From Alphaproteobacteria bacterium (GTDB lineage Bacteria; Pseudomonadota; Alphaproteobacteria; SMXP01), in NCBI GenBank assembly GCA_028280675.1, contig JANQLI010000129.1, positions 6,775 to 70,774 on the forward strand: a DNA stretch of 64,000 nucleotides, given 5' to 3'. A program made the translations under genes and the position numbers. The notes below the pieces were generated by a model. That model made no database searches and was not told the DNA's origin. It saw only the letters and a program-made list of their open reading frames with translations. Below, piece after piece: positions 29,419 to 39,199 of this stretch (position 1 is its first letter; every line of letters begins with the position of its first letter).

Positions 29419-29769
29419 ATGAATATGAGACGCGTCATACTCTCTGGCCTGTTTACGCTGATCCTTCTTATTGGGTCGGTGATAAATGTCGTTGCGGCCT
29501 ATTGCCCGCACGCTGATACAGGTCCCCAGCCAATCAGCATCATCAATCACCATGCACACATGGACCATAAGGCGATGTCATCTGACAACGCGACCGCTCT
29601 TCCGGAGGTTTGCGATCTTGGTATGACCTGCACCTACGTTATGTCCAGCATTCTTCAGCAACCAACGCATAATACAAAAGTGTCACAGACATCCGGTCTC
29701 GTTGCGGGTGAGCCTATCATTCCGCTTTCGACACTTGAAGAGCACATACCACCACCGCCGCGAGTCTAA
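29419..29769 (+). CDS. Small exported protein of a copper locus
   Basis: A 116-aa protein with an N-terminal signal sequence (ILSGLFTLILLIGSVINVVAA). The mature part is rich in possible copper ligands: INHHAHMDHKAMS and three cysteines (YCPHAD, EVCDLGMTC). The C-terminus is proline-rich (EEHIPPPPRV). It lies directly upstream of the multicopper oxidase on the same strand (78 bases), where small His/Met-rich periplasmic proteins often occur. A role in holding or delivering copper is inferred from context and composition; no domain was recognised. Confidence 0.6.
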   Translation: MNMRRVILSGLFTLILLIGSVINVVAAYCPHADTGPQPISIINHHAHMDHKAMSSDNATALPEVCDLGMTCTYVMSSILQQPTHNTKVSQTSGLVAGEPIIPLSTLEEHIPPPPRV

Positions 29770-29847
29770 CTCCACACGATAAACGCATTCGTCTTTTTAT
29801 CTTAACGCCACCCCTTGCACGGATGGCGCACCTTGTGGAGTCTCGAC

Positions 29848-31929
29848 ATGACCATATGTCGTTTAAGCCTCATGGCGATCATGAGCATGTTTTTTATCGC
29901 ACACGGGTTTGCTGAGGACACCGTGTCCTACGAACTCAATGTGGATACCAAAATTGTCAATTTTTCAGGACAAGAGGTCGAAGCTCTCGCCCTTAATGGG
30001 TCCATCCCTGGTCCGACCATTGAAGCAACAGTCGGGGATACATTGCGCGTGACCGTCAACAACATGCTTGAGGGGGAAGCCTCTATTCATTGGCACGGTG
30101 TGTTGCTACCGCATGAGCAGGATGGCGTGCCCTATCTTAATACGGTACCGATTCCTGGGAAGACCTCACATACGTTTGAGTTCTCCGTCACCCATGCAGG
30201 AACGTATTGGTATCACTCACATACAGGCCTTCAAGAACAGCGCGGCGTTTATGGATCGATCGTTTTCCATCCGAAAGAGGATGATCCCTATAGGCCTAAT
30301 CACGACCACGTGATTGTTTTCTCGGATTGGACCAATGAAAATCCCAATGCAGTTCTCGCTAATCTGAAACGCGATGGCGATTATTACGCTTTAAAAAAAG
30401 GATCGGTTCTGTCTTGGGATAAAGTCATCCAAGCAGGGCCGGCGGCCGTCAAGAAACGGCTCACAGATTCCTGGACTCGCATGGGCCCCATGGATGTCTC
30501 GGATATTGGCTATGATGCATTTCTCGCCAATGGCCAGCAATCATCCTCCGTCATGGCCCATGCCGGTGAAACGCTACGTCTACGGATGATTAATGCCTCA
30601 GCCTCCAGCTATGTCACGGTTCAATTTGCAGGTGGTCCAATGACGGTCATTGCGGCCGATGGCATGGATGTAGAGCCTATCGAGGTCGAGAAACTGACTA
30701 TCGCTCTTGCTGAAACGTATGATGTGCTTGTGACACTGCCAGAAATGAAGAATTACGAATTACGGGCTACTTCAGTCGACGGCACGGGCTATAGCAGCAC
30801 CATGATCGGGATGGGGCCAACGGTAATGGCCCCAGCACTTGGAAAACCCAACCTGCTCACAATGGACCATGATCACGGTGCCATGGCTGGTATGGCTCAC
30901 GAGCAAATGGATCATGCACAGATGGATCACAGCGGCCACACTATGAGTGACATGACGCATAATAGGGAAACGCTAGCCTCATCAGAGCCGGTGATTGCGC
31001 ATATGGACGACTATGATTCGTTACGCGCGCCGCAATCGACACAGCTCCCCGCATCCATGCCAATCCGCGATGTGCATTTGACTTTGACAGGCAATATGGA
31101 GCGTTTCGTTTGGTCGTTTAACAATAAAACCTTATCTGAGGCCGATAAGGTCCTCATCCGCAAAGGCAAAGTAGTGCGGTTCCATCTCACCAATGACACG
31201 ATGATGGACCACCCACTGCACCTCCATGGTCACTTCTTTCGTGTGCTCAACGGCCAAGGGGAGTACAGTCCCCTCAAGCACACAGTCAATGTCCCGGCCA
31301 TGGGAAAAGTGATGATTGAATTTGCCGCCAATGAAGAAAAAGATTGGTTTTTTCACTGTCATAATCTCTATCACATGAAAGCAGGCATGGCGCGGGTCAT
31401 CTCATATGAAGAAAGCTCGCGCTATACTGACGCGATCCGCGATCAAATCGCGATGGATTATCACTGGTATCCGAATCGCCAGATCCAAGTCTTCAATCAC
31501 ATGGCAGTAGGCATGTGGCGCATCTCAAACACCCGCAACGCTTTCGAATTTGAGTTCGACTATGACTATGACACCTATTACGACATAGACCTTGTTTATG
31601 AACGGTCCATCACACGTTTCCTGGACATGTATGGTGGCGTTAACAGCGAACGCGATGCACATGAGGATGAAACGAAGGCCATTGCTGGCATCAAATATGT
31701 GCTGCCCCTGTTGATCGAATCAGACTTACGTGTGAACAGTGATGGCCATTGGCGGTTCGGGCTTGAGTCAGAGCTGCAACTCACTGATCGCACGCGGTTC
31801 GATTGGCATTGGAACACCGATGAGGAATACCGCGTCACACTTGGCTACGACGTGACGAAAAATATCCGTCTGATCGCCAATAGCGATTCTGATTTTGACG
31901 CTGGCATTGGCGTGGAAATGCGGTTTTAA
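29848..31929 (+). CDS. copA: Multicopper oxidase CopA fused to a CopB-like beta-barrel domain
   Basis: A 693-aa copper-resistance oxidase. After a signal peptide come three cupredoxin domains with type 1/2/3 copper motifs: SIHWHGVLLPHEQDG, GTYWYHSHTG, HPLHLHGHFF and the C-terminal FHCHNLYHMKAGM. A Met/His-rich linker (MDHDHGAMAGMAHEQMDHAQ and on) sits between domains, as in CopA. About 150 residues then follow that look like CopB: alternating strands and WRFGLESELQLTDR. The protein ends in an aromatic residue (VEMRF) as outer-membrane barrels do. ATG at 29848 follows TGGAG. It oxidises Cu(I) in the periplasm or at the outer membrane. Confidence 0.9.
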   Translation: MTICRLSLMAIMSMFFIAHGFAEDTVSYELNVDTKIVNFSGQEVEALALNGSIPGPTIEATVGDTLRVTVNNMLEGEASIHWHGVLLPHEQDGVPYLNTVPIPGKTSHTFEFSVTHAGTYWYHSHTGLQEQRGVYGSIVFHPKEDDPYRPNHDHVIVFSDWTNENPNAVLANLKRDGDYYALKKGSVLSWDKVIQAGPAAVKKRLTDSWTRMGPMDVSDIGYDAFLANGQQSSSVMAHAGETLRLRMINASASSYVTVQFAGGPMTVIAADGMDVEPIEVEKLTIALAETYDVLVTLPEMKNYELRATSVDGTGYSSTMIGMGPTVMAPALGKPNLLTMDHDHGAMAGMAHEQMDHAQMDHSGHTMSDMTHNRETLASSEPVIAHMDDYDSLRAPQSTQLPASMPIRDVHLTLTGNMERFVWSFNNKTLSEADKVLIRKGKVVRFHLTNDTMMDHPLHLHGHFFRVLNGQGEYSPLKHTVNVPAMGKVMIEFAANEEKDWFFHCHNLYHMKAGMARVISYEESSRYTDAIRDQIAMDYHWYPNRQIQVFNHMAVGMWRISNTRNAFEFEFDYDYDTYYDIDLVYERSITRFLDMYGGVNSERDAHEDETKAIAGIKYVLPLLIESDLRVNSDGHWRFGLESELQLTDRTRFDWHWNTDEEYRVTLGYDVTKNIRLIANSDSDFDAGIGVEMRF

Positions 31930-31957
31930 TGCGCGTTCAATCATGAAAGGGAAGTGC

Positions 31958-32803
31958 ATGTCACTCACGCAAATCGGGTCCAATATCTGCTTCGGCGGGC
32001 AACAAAATCGCTATCAACATCAATCCAATGTACTCAACTGCGAAATGGTGTTTTCGGTCTATCTGCCTGCTGCAGCGGAGAACGGGCCATGCCCAATCCT
32101 TTATTGGCTGTCCGGTCTCACATGCACCGATGAAAACTTTGTCACCAAGGCAGGCGCACAGAAATATGCGGCTGAGCACGGGATCATCATTGTCGCCCCG
32201 GACACCAGTCCACGCGGTGAGGGGGTGCCGGATGATCCCGACGGGGCGTATGACTTTGGCCTCAGCGCTGGATTTTATGTGAATGCGACCGAAGAGCCAT
32301 GGTCCGTGCATTACAACATGTATGATTACATCATCAAAGAACTGCCAACGCTGATCAACGCCAATTTCCCTGTCGATGCTTCACGCGTCGGAATCTTTGG
32401 ACATTCCATGGGCGGTCACGGCGCGCTGACTATCGCACTCAAGAATCCTGACATTTATCAATCAGTATCGGCTTTCGCGCCGATTGTGGCGCCGCTCAGA
32501 TGTCCTTGGGGGCAGAAAGCACTCAGCAATTATTTAGGCAGCGATCAATCCATATGGGCTGACTATGACACGACCGCATTGATAGCGCGCGGCGAAAACA
32601 AAATTCCGCTTTTTGTTGATCAAGGTCTTGCCGATCAATTTCTTGAAGAGCAATTAAAACCGGAATTGCTTGAAGAAGCGTGTAAAGCCCATGACCACCC
32701 GCTCATCCTGCGCCGTCATGACGGCTATGATCATTCTTATTTTTTTGTCGCAAGCTTCATGGAAGACCATATCCGCTATCACGCGGAACACTTGTCACGG
32801 TAA
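31958..32803 (+). CDS. fghA: S-formylglutathione hydrolase
   Basis: An alpha/beta hydrolase splitting S-formylglutathione to formate and glutathione, the second step of glutathione-dependent formaldehyde removal. The 281-aa protein has the family length. Conserved signs: VLNCEMVFSVYLP, YWLSGLTCTDENF, SPRGEGVPDD and the nucleophile elbow GHSMGGHG with Ser150. The region DHSYFFVASFMEDHI near the C-terminus carries the catalytic His. The ATG at 31958 follows AAAGGGAAG. It begins 28 bases after copA, which may be co-transcription only. Its last 9 bases overlap the stop end of rfbC on the opposite strand. The partner formaldehyde dehydrogenase gene is not in the window. Confidence 0.93.
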   Translation: MSLTQIGSNICFGGQQNRYQHQSNVLNCEMVFSVYLPAAAENGPCPILYWLSGLTCTDENFVTKAGAQKYAAEHGIIIVAPDTSPRGEGVPDDPDGAYDFGLSAGFYVNATEEPWSVHYNMYDYIIKELPTLINANFPVDASRVGIFGHSMGGHGALTIALKNPDIYQSVSAFAPIVAPLRCPWGQKALSNYLGSDQSIWADYDTTALIARGENKIPLFVDQGLADQFLEEQLKPELLEEACKAHDHPLILRRHDGYDHSYFFVASFMEDHIRYHAEHLSR

Positions 32804-33370
32804 ATCATAAGTAAAAGGCGAGTCGATTTCCGATAATCGGGGAAGTGTGGTGTCTTTTCCAGAAAGCTGCGGCCCATTTTCAGGTAATGGCCAGTCGATC
32901 GCGATGTCAGGATCATTCCAGATGATTCCGTGATCATTTTCAGGACTATAAAGGGCGGTCACTTTATAGAGGAAGGTGGTGTCTTCGGTTAACGTCACAA
33001 AACCATGGGCAAAGCCTTTCGGCACGAAGAGTTGCGCGCCATTCTCAGCGGTGAGTTCCGCACCGACATACTGTCCAAAAGTCGGCGAGCCATTGCGAAT
33101 ATCCACAGCCACGTCATAAACGGCACCTGTGACGACACGCACCAATTTATCTTGCGCAAAGGGCGGGGATTGAAAGTGCAACCCCCGCAACACGCCAACA
33201 TCTTTGGAAAAAGAATGATTGTCTTGCACAAAGTCGAGATCAAAACCAGCTTCAGCAAAACGTTGTTGATTCCACGTCTCTGTAAAAAAGCCGCGATCAT
33301 CGCCAAAGCGCTGTGGGGTGATCAGTTTGACGTCGGGTATAGCGAGCGTTTCAACCTGCATGGGCGTCAC
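32795..33370 (-). CDS. rfbC: dTDP-4-dehydrorhamnose 3,5-epimerase
   Basis: Converts dTDP-4-keto-6-deoxyglucose to dTDP-4-keto-L-rhamnose. The 191-aa cupin protein shows [15 protein letters not shown], the catalytic [15 protein letters not shown] (His) and YDVAVDIR, all family signatures. Its GTG start at 33370 overlaps the rfbA stop (GTGA), giving coupling; an ATG at 33361 is the alternative. It is the third gene of rfbB-rfbA-rfbC and overlaps fghA at the 3' ends. The usual fourth gene, rfbD, is not here. Confidence 0.94.
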   Translation of the reverse strand: MTPMQVETLAIPDVKLITPQRFGDDRGFFTETWNQQRFAEAGFDLDFVQDNHSFSKDVGVLRGLHFQSPPFAQDKLVRVVTGAVYDVAVDIRNGSPTFGQYVGAELTAENGAQLFVPKGFAHGFVTLTEDTTFLYKVTALYSPENDHGIIWNDPDIAIDWPLPENGPQLSGKDTTLPRLSEIDSPFTYDLP

Positions 33371-34236
33371 GAGTCCTTAACGAGATTCATGAGATATTGG
33401 CCATAGCCGCTTTTAATCAAGGGCTGTGCAAGGCGCTCAATATCTTCAGCACTCACCCAATCATTCTGATAAGCAATTTCTTCCAGACACGCGATGCGCA
33501 AGCCCTGGCGGCTTTCAATGGTACGAACGAAATCAGCAGCCTCTACAAGGCTTTCATGGGTGCCCGTATCAAACCAGCAATGCCCGCGCCCTAAGCGCTC
33601 AACACGCAAGTCCCCTTTCTCAAGATAAGCCGCGTTTACAGACGTAATCTCAAGTTCGCCGCGATGCGAAGGTTTAATGGCCGCCGCGATATCGACGACA
33701 TCATTGTCATAAAAATAAAGTCCCGTCACAGCCCAATTCGATTTTGGGTTTTTGGGTTTCTCTTCAATATTAACAGCCCGAAAACGGTCATCGATCGTGA
33801 CAACACCGAAGCGCTCTGGGTCATGGACATGATAACCAAAAATAGTCGCCCCCGCTTCCTGACTTGATGCGCGGCGCAAACTGTCGGTGAGGCCATGACC
33901 GTAAAATATATTGTCGCCAAGAACCAGGGCACAGGAATCGGTCCCGATGAAATCACGCCCAATAAGAAAGGCTTGCGCAAGCCCATCCGGGCTTGGCTGA
34001 ATGGCATAAGAGAGATTAATGCCCCACTGTGCCCCATCACCAAGAAGCTGGGTAAAGAGAGGTTGGTCCTCAGGGGTCGTGATTAATAAAATATCACGGA
34101 TCCCCGCCAGCATCAGCGTGCTGAGGGGATAGTAGATCATCGGTTTGTCGAAGACCGGGAGCAATTGTTTGGAAACAACTTTGGTCACGGGATAAAGCCG
34201 TGTGCCTGATCCTCCCGCCAGAATAATCCCTTTCAT
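33367..34236 (-). CDS. rfbA: Glucose-1-phosphate thymidylyltransferase
   Basis: Makes dTDP-glucose from dTTP and glucose 1-phosphate. The 289-aa protein starts [20 protein letters not shown] with the nucleotide-binding GGSGTRL and the [16 protein letters not shown] block, and contains [14 protein letters not shown] and [13 protein letters not shown]. The start ATG at 34236 is preceded by AAAGGA; upstream codons in frame lie in the rfbB 3' region and have no similarity. Second gene of the rfbBAC set, overlapping rfbC by 4 bases. Confidence 0.96.
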   Translation of the reverse strand: MKGIILAGGSGTRLYPVTKVVSKQLLPVFDKPMIYYPLSTLMLAGIRDILLITTPEDQPLFTQLLGDGAQWGINLSYAIQPSPDGLAQAFLIGRDFIGTDSCALVLGDNIFYGHGLTDSLRRASSQEAGATIFGYHVHDPERFGVVTIDDRFRAVNIEEKPKNPKSNWAVTGLYFYDNDVVDIAAAIKPSHRGELEITSVNAAYLEKGDLRVERLGRGHCWFDTGTHESLVEAADFVRTIESRQGLRIACLEEIAYQNDWVSAEDIERLAQPLIKSGYGQYLMNLVKDS

Positions 34237-34289
34237 CACGTCTGGTCCTTTCTTCAGTATAAACCTAGATTCATCATGATCAAAGGCAC

Positions 34290-35336
34290 TTAACGTAAAC
34301 CTAACCTCTCGCCACCATAGGCGTTCGACTTTGATTGTCCCCAAGAAGAATACTCAAGATACCATTCCACCGTTTTGCGCAGACCTGTGTCAAATGTCTC
34401 TTCCGCCTGCCAGCCAAGGTCAATCTCAATTTTACTTGCGTCAATCGCATAACGGAAGTCGTGTCCTGGGCGATCAGTTACATAGGTGATCAGATCGCGA
34501 TAAGATCCACCCGCGCGAGGACGTAATTCATCCAGTAAATCACATAAAGTATGAACGACTTCGAGATTGGTCCGCTCATTGCGCCCACCGATATTATAGC
34601 TTTCGCCGATCACGCCTCGCTCCAAGGCGAGCACCAAACCTTTGGCATGATCGTCCACATAGAGCCAATCACGGATATTCTCGCCCTTGCCATAGACTGG
34701 CATTGTCTCCCCGGCGAGGGCCTTGAGAATCATCAACGGAATCAGTTTTTCCGGGAACTGATAGGGGCCATAATTGTTCGAGCAGTTGGTCAGAACGACT
34801 GGCAAACCATAGGTTTCATGCCAAGCGCGCACCAAATGATCGGAAGAGGCTTTACTGGCCGAATAAGGCGAACGCGGGTCATAGGGAGTTGTCTCGGTGA
34901 ACACCCCTTCCGTGTCTAAGCTGCCAAACACTTCGTCTGTGGAGATATGATGAAACCGGAAGCGGGCACGCGCCGCTTGTGGAAGATGCGTCCAATACGC
35001 CGTCGCAATGTCCAACAGAATTTGCGTTCCAACAATATTAGTTTGAATGAACTGCCCTGGACCATCAATAGACCGGTCCACATGGCTTTCCGCGGCTAAA
35101 TGCATGATGGCATCGGGTTGATAGCTCTGAATCACACGAGATACTTCAGCGGCATCGCAAATATCCACTTTTTCAAAGCTATACCGCGGATGACCCTCCG
35201 CGCCGGGAATCGCCTCTAAATTGGCAGCATAGGTGAGCTTATCGAGGTTTATGACGCTATGATCCGAGTTGGCCAGAAGATGTCGAATAACGGCAGACCC
35301 GATGAACCCTGCCCCGCCTGTCACCAAAATACGCAT
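34290..35336 (-). CDS. rfbB: dTDP-glucose 4,6-dehydratase
   Basis: Converts dTDP-glucose to dTDP-4-keto-6-deoxyglucose. This 348-aa extended SDR has the NAD-binding [16 protein letters not shown], then [25 protein letters not shown] with catalytic residues, the [15 protein letters not shown]yr/Lys pair, and the [15 protein letters not shown] motif of the subgroup. First gene of the minus-strand dTDP-sugar operon. It is divergent from the long glycosyltransferase at 35602 across 265 bases. Confidence 0.96.
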   Translation of the reverse strand: MRILVTGGAGFIGSAVIRHLLANSDHSVINLDKLTYAANLEAIPGAEGHPRYSFEKVDICDAAEVSRVIQSYQPDAIMHLAAESHVDRSIDGPGQFIQTNIVGTQILLDIATAYWTHLPQAARARFRFHHISTDEVFGSLDTEGVFTETTPYDPRSPYSASKASSDHLVRAWHETYGLPVVLTNCSNNYGPYQFPEKLIPLMILKALAGETMPVYGKGENIRDWLYVDDHAKGLVLALERGVIGESYNIGGRNERTNLEVVHTLCDLLDELRPRAGGSYRDLITYVTDRPGHDFRYAIDASKIEIDLGWQAEETFDTGLRKTVEWYLEYSSWGQSKSNAYGGERLGLR

Positions 35337-35601
35337 GATTTCATCCTAAACCGTTATGAGACATTAATTAAGCCGATTGACCGGATTTCAACGTTTCAAT
35401 GGTTGTATTAGAGCATCCCTGCCCGCAGAGCAATCTTATCCCCCATAACAAATCCAGAAAGCCTATAGGATGGATAATTATGTATTCAAAATAAAAAATA
35501 TTTAGAGAACACGGATAAAGATATATTAAAGGCGCAACAGTAAAAACTAGATATCATGCGAATCTCGGAATTGTTGTTAAAATCCGTAGGAATACCCAGC
35601 T
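35337..35601. other. A/T-rich divergent intergenic region, no gene seen
   Basis: 265 bases between the starts of rfbB (minus) and the GT2/GT4 gene (plus). The sequence becomes clearly A/T-rich from about 35470, at the boundary to the polysaccharide cluster. Presumably contains both promoters, but I could not fix -35/-10 pairs. No hairpin or open frame stands out. Confidence 0.5.
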
Positions 35602-37803
35602 GTGAAACAGTCAAATGAGATTGCCAATCGCACCCTAGGCGGCAAAGTCATCACAAATCTTGTAAACATTTTCAGACTGGTTCTCCAGCATCCACGCCAG
35701 AGTTTGCAACGCGTGAACACGCACACGCTTAAAAGATTTGTTTATTTGCTGATAAAGCAACCTCATCTGCTACAGGACGTCACCTCACAATATTCCGGTG
35801 AATTTAACCGTGAGAAGGCCCCATCCGTCTACCATTTGAAAAAGTTTAGTCCCGAGGAATTGGATACGCTTGATTGGAGTTTGCCAGACCCTAAGAATCC
35901 TGTCGTTAGCGTCATCATCCCAGTTTATAATCAACTCAATTATACCTTAAACTGCCTTCTCTCGATTATTGAGAATCCACCGCAATGCAGCTTTGAAGTG
36001 ATTGTTACCGATGATTGTTCAACCGATAACACGGAAGACGTACTCAAACGGATTGAAAACCTTACATATAGACGAAACCCTGAGAATCTTGGCTTTTTAC
36101 GCTCGTGCAATGCAGCGGCTGAAAATGCCAAAGGTGACTATATCTTTTTCCTCAATAATGACACCTTAGTGACGCCCGGATGGCTTGATGAACTCCTCAA
36201 GGTTTTTCAATCGCAGCCAGATACGGGCATTGTTGGCTCCAAATTGATTTTTCCCGATGGATATGTACAAGAATGCGGCGGTATTGTTTGGAGTAATGGT
36301 TTAGGATGGAATTATGGGCGAGGGAGTGACGCTCGTCTCCCAGAATTTAATTATCTTAAAGAATGCGATTATGTTTCCGGTGCAGCGCTTATGATTGGAA
36401 TATCTCTCTTTCGGGACCTTGGTGGATTTGATGAGCGCTATGCACCGGCATATTATGAAGACACCGATCTGGGTTTGGCAGTGCGTGACATTGGAAAAAA
36501 AGTGTACGTGCAACCGCTATCCACAATTGTCCATTTCGAAGGCGTTTCAAGTGGAACAGATGTGACAGCGGGCGTTAAGAAACATCAAATCGTCAATCAT
36601 CAAAATTTTCGAAAAAAATGGGGGTCACGATTAAGGAGTGATCATCACAATGAACGCACTGATATGTTTACTGCCCGTGACCGATCCAAAGATAAAACAT
36701 GTGTTCTTGTAATTGATCATTATGTTCCACACTTTGACCAAGACGCTGGATCGCGATCAACATATCTTTATCTCAAAGCATTGGTTACTGCAGGATACAA
36801 CGTTAAGTTTTTAGGCGACAATTTCGCGCAACATGAACCCTACACAACAGAACTGCAGCAATTAGGAATTGAAGTTCTGTATGGAAATTATTATCAAAAA
36901 TATTGGCGCGACTGGTTAACTCAAAACGCACAGCATATTGATGTCGTCTACATACATCGCCCGCATATAGCCAAAAAATATATCGATTTTATACGCGCTA
37001 AAAAACAAAAAATAAAAATTATTTATTTCGGTCACGATCTCCATTATCTCCGTCTTGAAAGAGAGGCTGTAATATCTTCTAAGCCATCACTCAAAAAGAA
37101 AATTGAAAAACAACGCAACGAAGAGTTTCAGATATTTACAAAGGCCGATCTCGTTTACTATCCCTCGCAGGCTGAAATAGATGAAATCACAAAACACAAT
37201 CCTGATTTAAACACCCGCGCCATTCCACTTTATGTTTTAAGTAACGAAGAAACTCTCCCTTATTCACATGTGGATAGAGAAGGTATATTATTCGTCGGTG
37301 GGTTTAATCACCCTCCAAATCTTGATGGAATATTATGGTTTATCGAGGAAATATTTCCACGTATTCAAAAAGATATTCCTGATATTCAGTTGCACATCGT
37401 CGGCTCCAATATGCCCGACGAACTCTTGCGTCAAGGAAACAATTTCATCCACGCGCATGGTTATCTGACGGAAGGGGACTTAGAGAGTTTATACCGACAG
37501 ATACGCCTCTGCATCGCACCATTGCGTTACGGCGCGGGGGTCAAAGGAAAAATATTAGAATCTATGAAATATGGCATTCCTGTTGTAACAACGGAAACTG
37601 GCGCCGAAGGGATACCAAACGCTGCCTCATGCCTCGATATTCAAGATGATGCGGAAGACTTTGCAATGAGTGTGGTAGATTTGTATAAAAACGAAAATAA
37701 ATGCCGGGAACTCATAACAAGTGCGCAAAAGATAATTGAAGAATATTTTAGCGAAGATGCTGTAATGAAAGTGATCAAACGTGACTTCACACCTTTTAAA
37801 TAA
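35602..37803 (+). CDS. Two-domain glycosyltransferase (GT2 + GT4)
   Basis: A 733-aa cytoplasmic protein read from GTG (AGGA lies 11 bases upstream). Residues about 95-330 form a GT2 domain: VVSVIIPVYNQLNYTL, VTDDCSTDNTE, and the DxD-like FLNNDTLVTPG. From about 370 a second domain begins with VLVIDHYVPHFDQDAGS, and continues through YIHRPHIAKKY, FGHDLHYLRLERE and APLRYGAGVKGKILESM with the GT4 E-x7-E region. It probably adds two sugars in turn to the growing glycan. The GT4 half is a paralogue of the C-terminal part of the protein at 40291. Confidence 0.88.
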   Translation: MKQSNEIANRTLGGKVITNLVNIFRLVLQHPRQSLQRVNTHTLKRFVYLLIKQPHLLQDVTSQYSGEFNREKAPSVYHLKKFSPEELDTLDWSLPDPKNPVVSVIIPVYNQLNYTLNCLLSIIENPPQCSFEVIVTDDCSTDNTEDVLKRIENLTYRRNPENLGFLRSCNAAAENAKGDYIFFLNNDTLVTPGWLDELLKVFQSQPDTGIVGSKLIFPDGYVQECGGIVWSNGLGWNYGRGSDARLPEFNYLKECDYVSGAALMIGISLFRDLGGFDERYAPAYYEDTDLGLAVRDIGKKVYVQPLSTIVHFEGVSSGTDVTAGVKKHQIVNHQNFRKKWGSRLRSDHHNERTDMFTARDRSKDKTCVLVIDHYVPHFDQDAGSRSTYLYLKALVTAGYNVKFLGDNFAQHEPYTTELQQLGIEVLYGNYYQKYWRDWLTQNAQHIDVVYIHRPHIAKKYIDFIRAKKQKIKIIYFGHDLHYLRLEREAVISSKPSLKKKIEKQRNEEFQIFTKADLVYYPSQAEIDEITKHNPDLNTRAIPLYVLSNEETLPYSHVDREGILFVGGFNHPPNLDGILWFIEEIFPRIQKDIPDIQLHIVGSNMPDELLRQGNNFIHAHGYLTEGDLESLYRQIRLCIAPLRYGAGVKGKILESMKYGIPVVTTETGAEGIPNAASCLDIQDDAEDFAMSVVDLYKNENKCRELITSAQKIIEEYFSEDAVMKVIKRDFTPFK

Positions 37804-37938
37804 CCCTCCTTGCCTTTTGCATTCTCAACGCTGCGTTATTGTGAACATTCATATTTTTAAGTATGCGTATGGATGAAATTTTTTCCATGAAGACTAATGT
37901 TACGAACGCAAACGTCGAATACAGCTAAGGTTCTGAGG

Positions 37939-39123
37939 ATGATAAGGGTCTATACTTCTTGCACGAAAAGTTATTTGCCGAAAGCGCGTGTGGTTGCTCA
38001 TTCCCTTAAAGAACACCACCCAGATTACTTTTTTTTACTGGTCTTTAGCGATTCGCTCCCTAGAACTTTTAATCTTGAGAATGAGCCCTTTGATGCTGTG
38101 TTAACTATTGATGATATGAACATCGAAGATAAGACGCGATGGATATTTACGCATAATGTCGTTGAGCTTTGCACTGCTGTTAAAGGATATGCCCTGAAAT
38201 ACTTACTCAGTATGGAGAACACGGATGCGGTTTTCTATCTTGACCCTGATATATGGGTGCTGAGCTCTTTTGACTCCCTCGTCAACTTATTTAAGCAATA
38301 TGATATACTTCTCACGCCCCACATTCTTGCGCCAGAAACTGAGAAATGGGAGATCCATGCGAAGGAAATCGTCACAACTCTCGCCCATGGCGTGTTCAAT
38401 CTCGGATTCATAGGGATCAAAAATTCACCTGAAGGACACGCTTTTGCGGAATGGTGGAAACAACGTCTTATGTATTTTTGCTATGATGACGTCCCGCTTG
38501 GAATTTTTACAGATCAACGTTGGTGCGATCTCGCTCCGATCTTTTTTCCTTCAGCACATATCGTACGCGACAAGGGGTGTAATGTTGCGACATGGAATAT
38601 TACACACCGTCCCATAACGCGGTCTGGAGAAACTTTTTACGCTGATAATGAACCGATCAAATTTTATCACTTCACAGGATTTGATGCAGGGAGAAATTTC
38701 AGCGACCTATTATTGAAGCACGCAGAAGAGCATCCAGCAGCACTCGATCTATGGAATGCTTATGGAGATTACCTCAAACAACATGGTCATTCTGATGAAT
38801 CGTTAAAACATTGGAAATACGAGCACTTTGCAAACGGAAAAAGGATCAGTGCAAAGTCGCGCCAAGTCTACCGTGATAATCATGAACTTCAAGAGAACTA
38901 TCCGGATCCTTTTGCGGAAGGTGAAAGCAGCTATTATGATTGGTGCAATTCGGTTGGATTGTTAAATGAAGATTCTGATTCTTGGACTCATGAACGTTAC
39001 GAACTAGAAAGTAAATATGAAAGTCAAATTGAAAATCTACATGAGGATATAGATCGTATCTATAATTCATTTAGCTGGAAAATTACAATGCCACTTCGCC
39101 AGATTAAAAGATTATTTAGCTAA
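37939..39123 (+). CDS. GT8-like glycosyltransferase
   Basis: A protein of about 394 aa. It begins MIRVYTSCTKSYLPKARVVAHSL, a GT-A Rossmann start, and has the metal motif in FYLDPDIWVLSS (DxD) and the later NLGFIGIKNSPEG and FTDQRWCDLAP blocks seen in GT8-type and related transferases. The C-terminal tail IYNSFSWKITMPLRQIKRLF is an amphipathic segment frequent at the ends of surface-glycan glycosyltransferases. An ATG at 37897 lies in frame; 37939 is preferred because it matches the domain start and AAGG is 8 bases ahead. Donor and acceptor unknown. Confidence 0.75.
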   Translation: MIRVYTSCTKSYLPKARVVAHSLKEHHPDYFFLLVFSDSLPRTFNLENEPFDAVLTIDDMNIEDKTRWIFTHNVVELCTAVKGYALKYLLSMENTDAVFYLDPDIWVLSSFDSLVNLFKQYDILLTPHILAPETEKWEIHAKEIVTTLAHGVFNLGFIGIKNSPEGHAFAEWWKQRLMYFCYDDVPLGIFTDQRWCDLAPIFFPSAHIVRDKGCNVATWNITHRPITRSGETFYADNEPIKFYHFTGFDAGRNFSDLLLKHAEEHPAALDLWNAYGDYLKQHGHSDESLKHWKYEHFANGKRISAKSRQVYRDNHELQENYPDPFAEGESSYYDWCNSVGLLNEDSDSWTHERYELESKYESQIENLHEDIDRIYNSFSWKITMPLRQIKRLFS

Positions 39124-39199
39124 AAAGACAATTTAGAGCTCAAGCAATCAATTATAAATATAAACAACAGATTGATATCTTACCCCTTGGAAGACAAAG

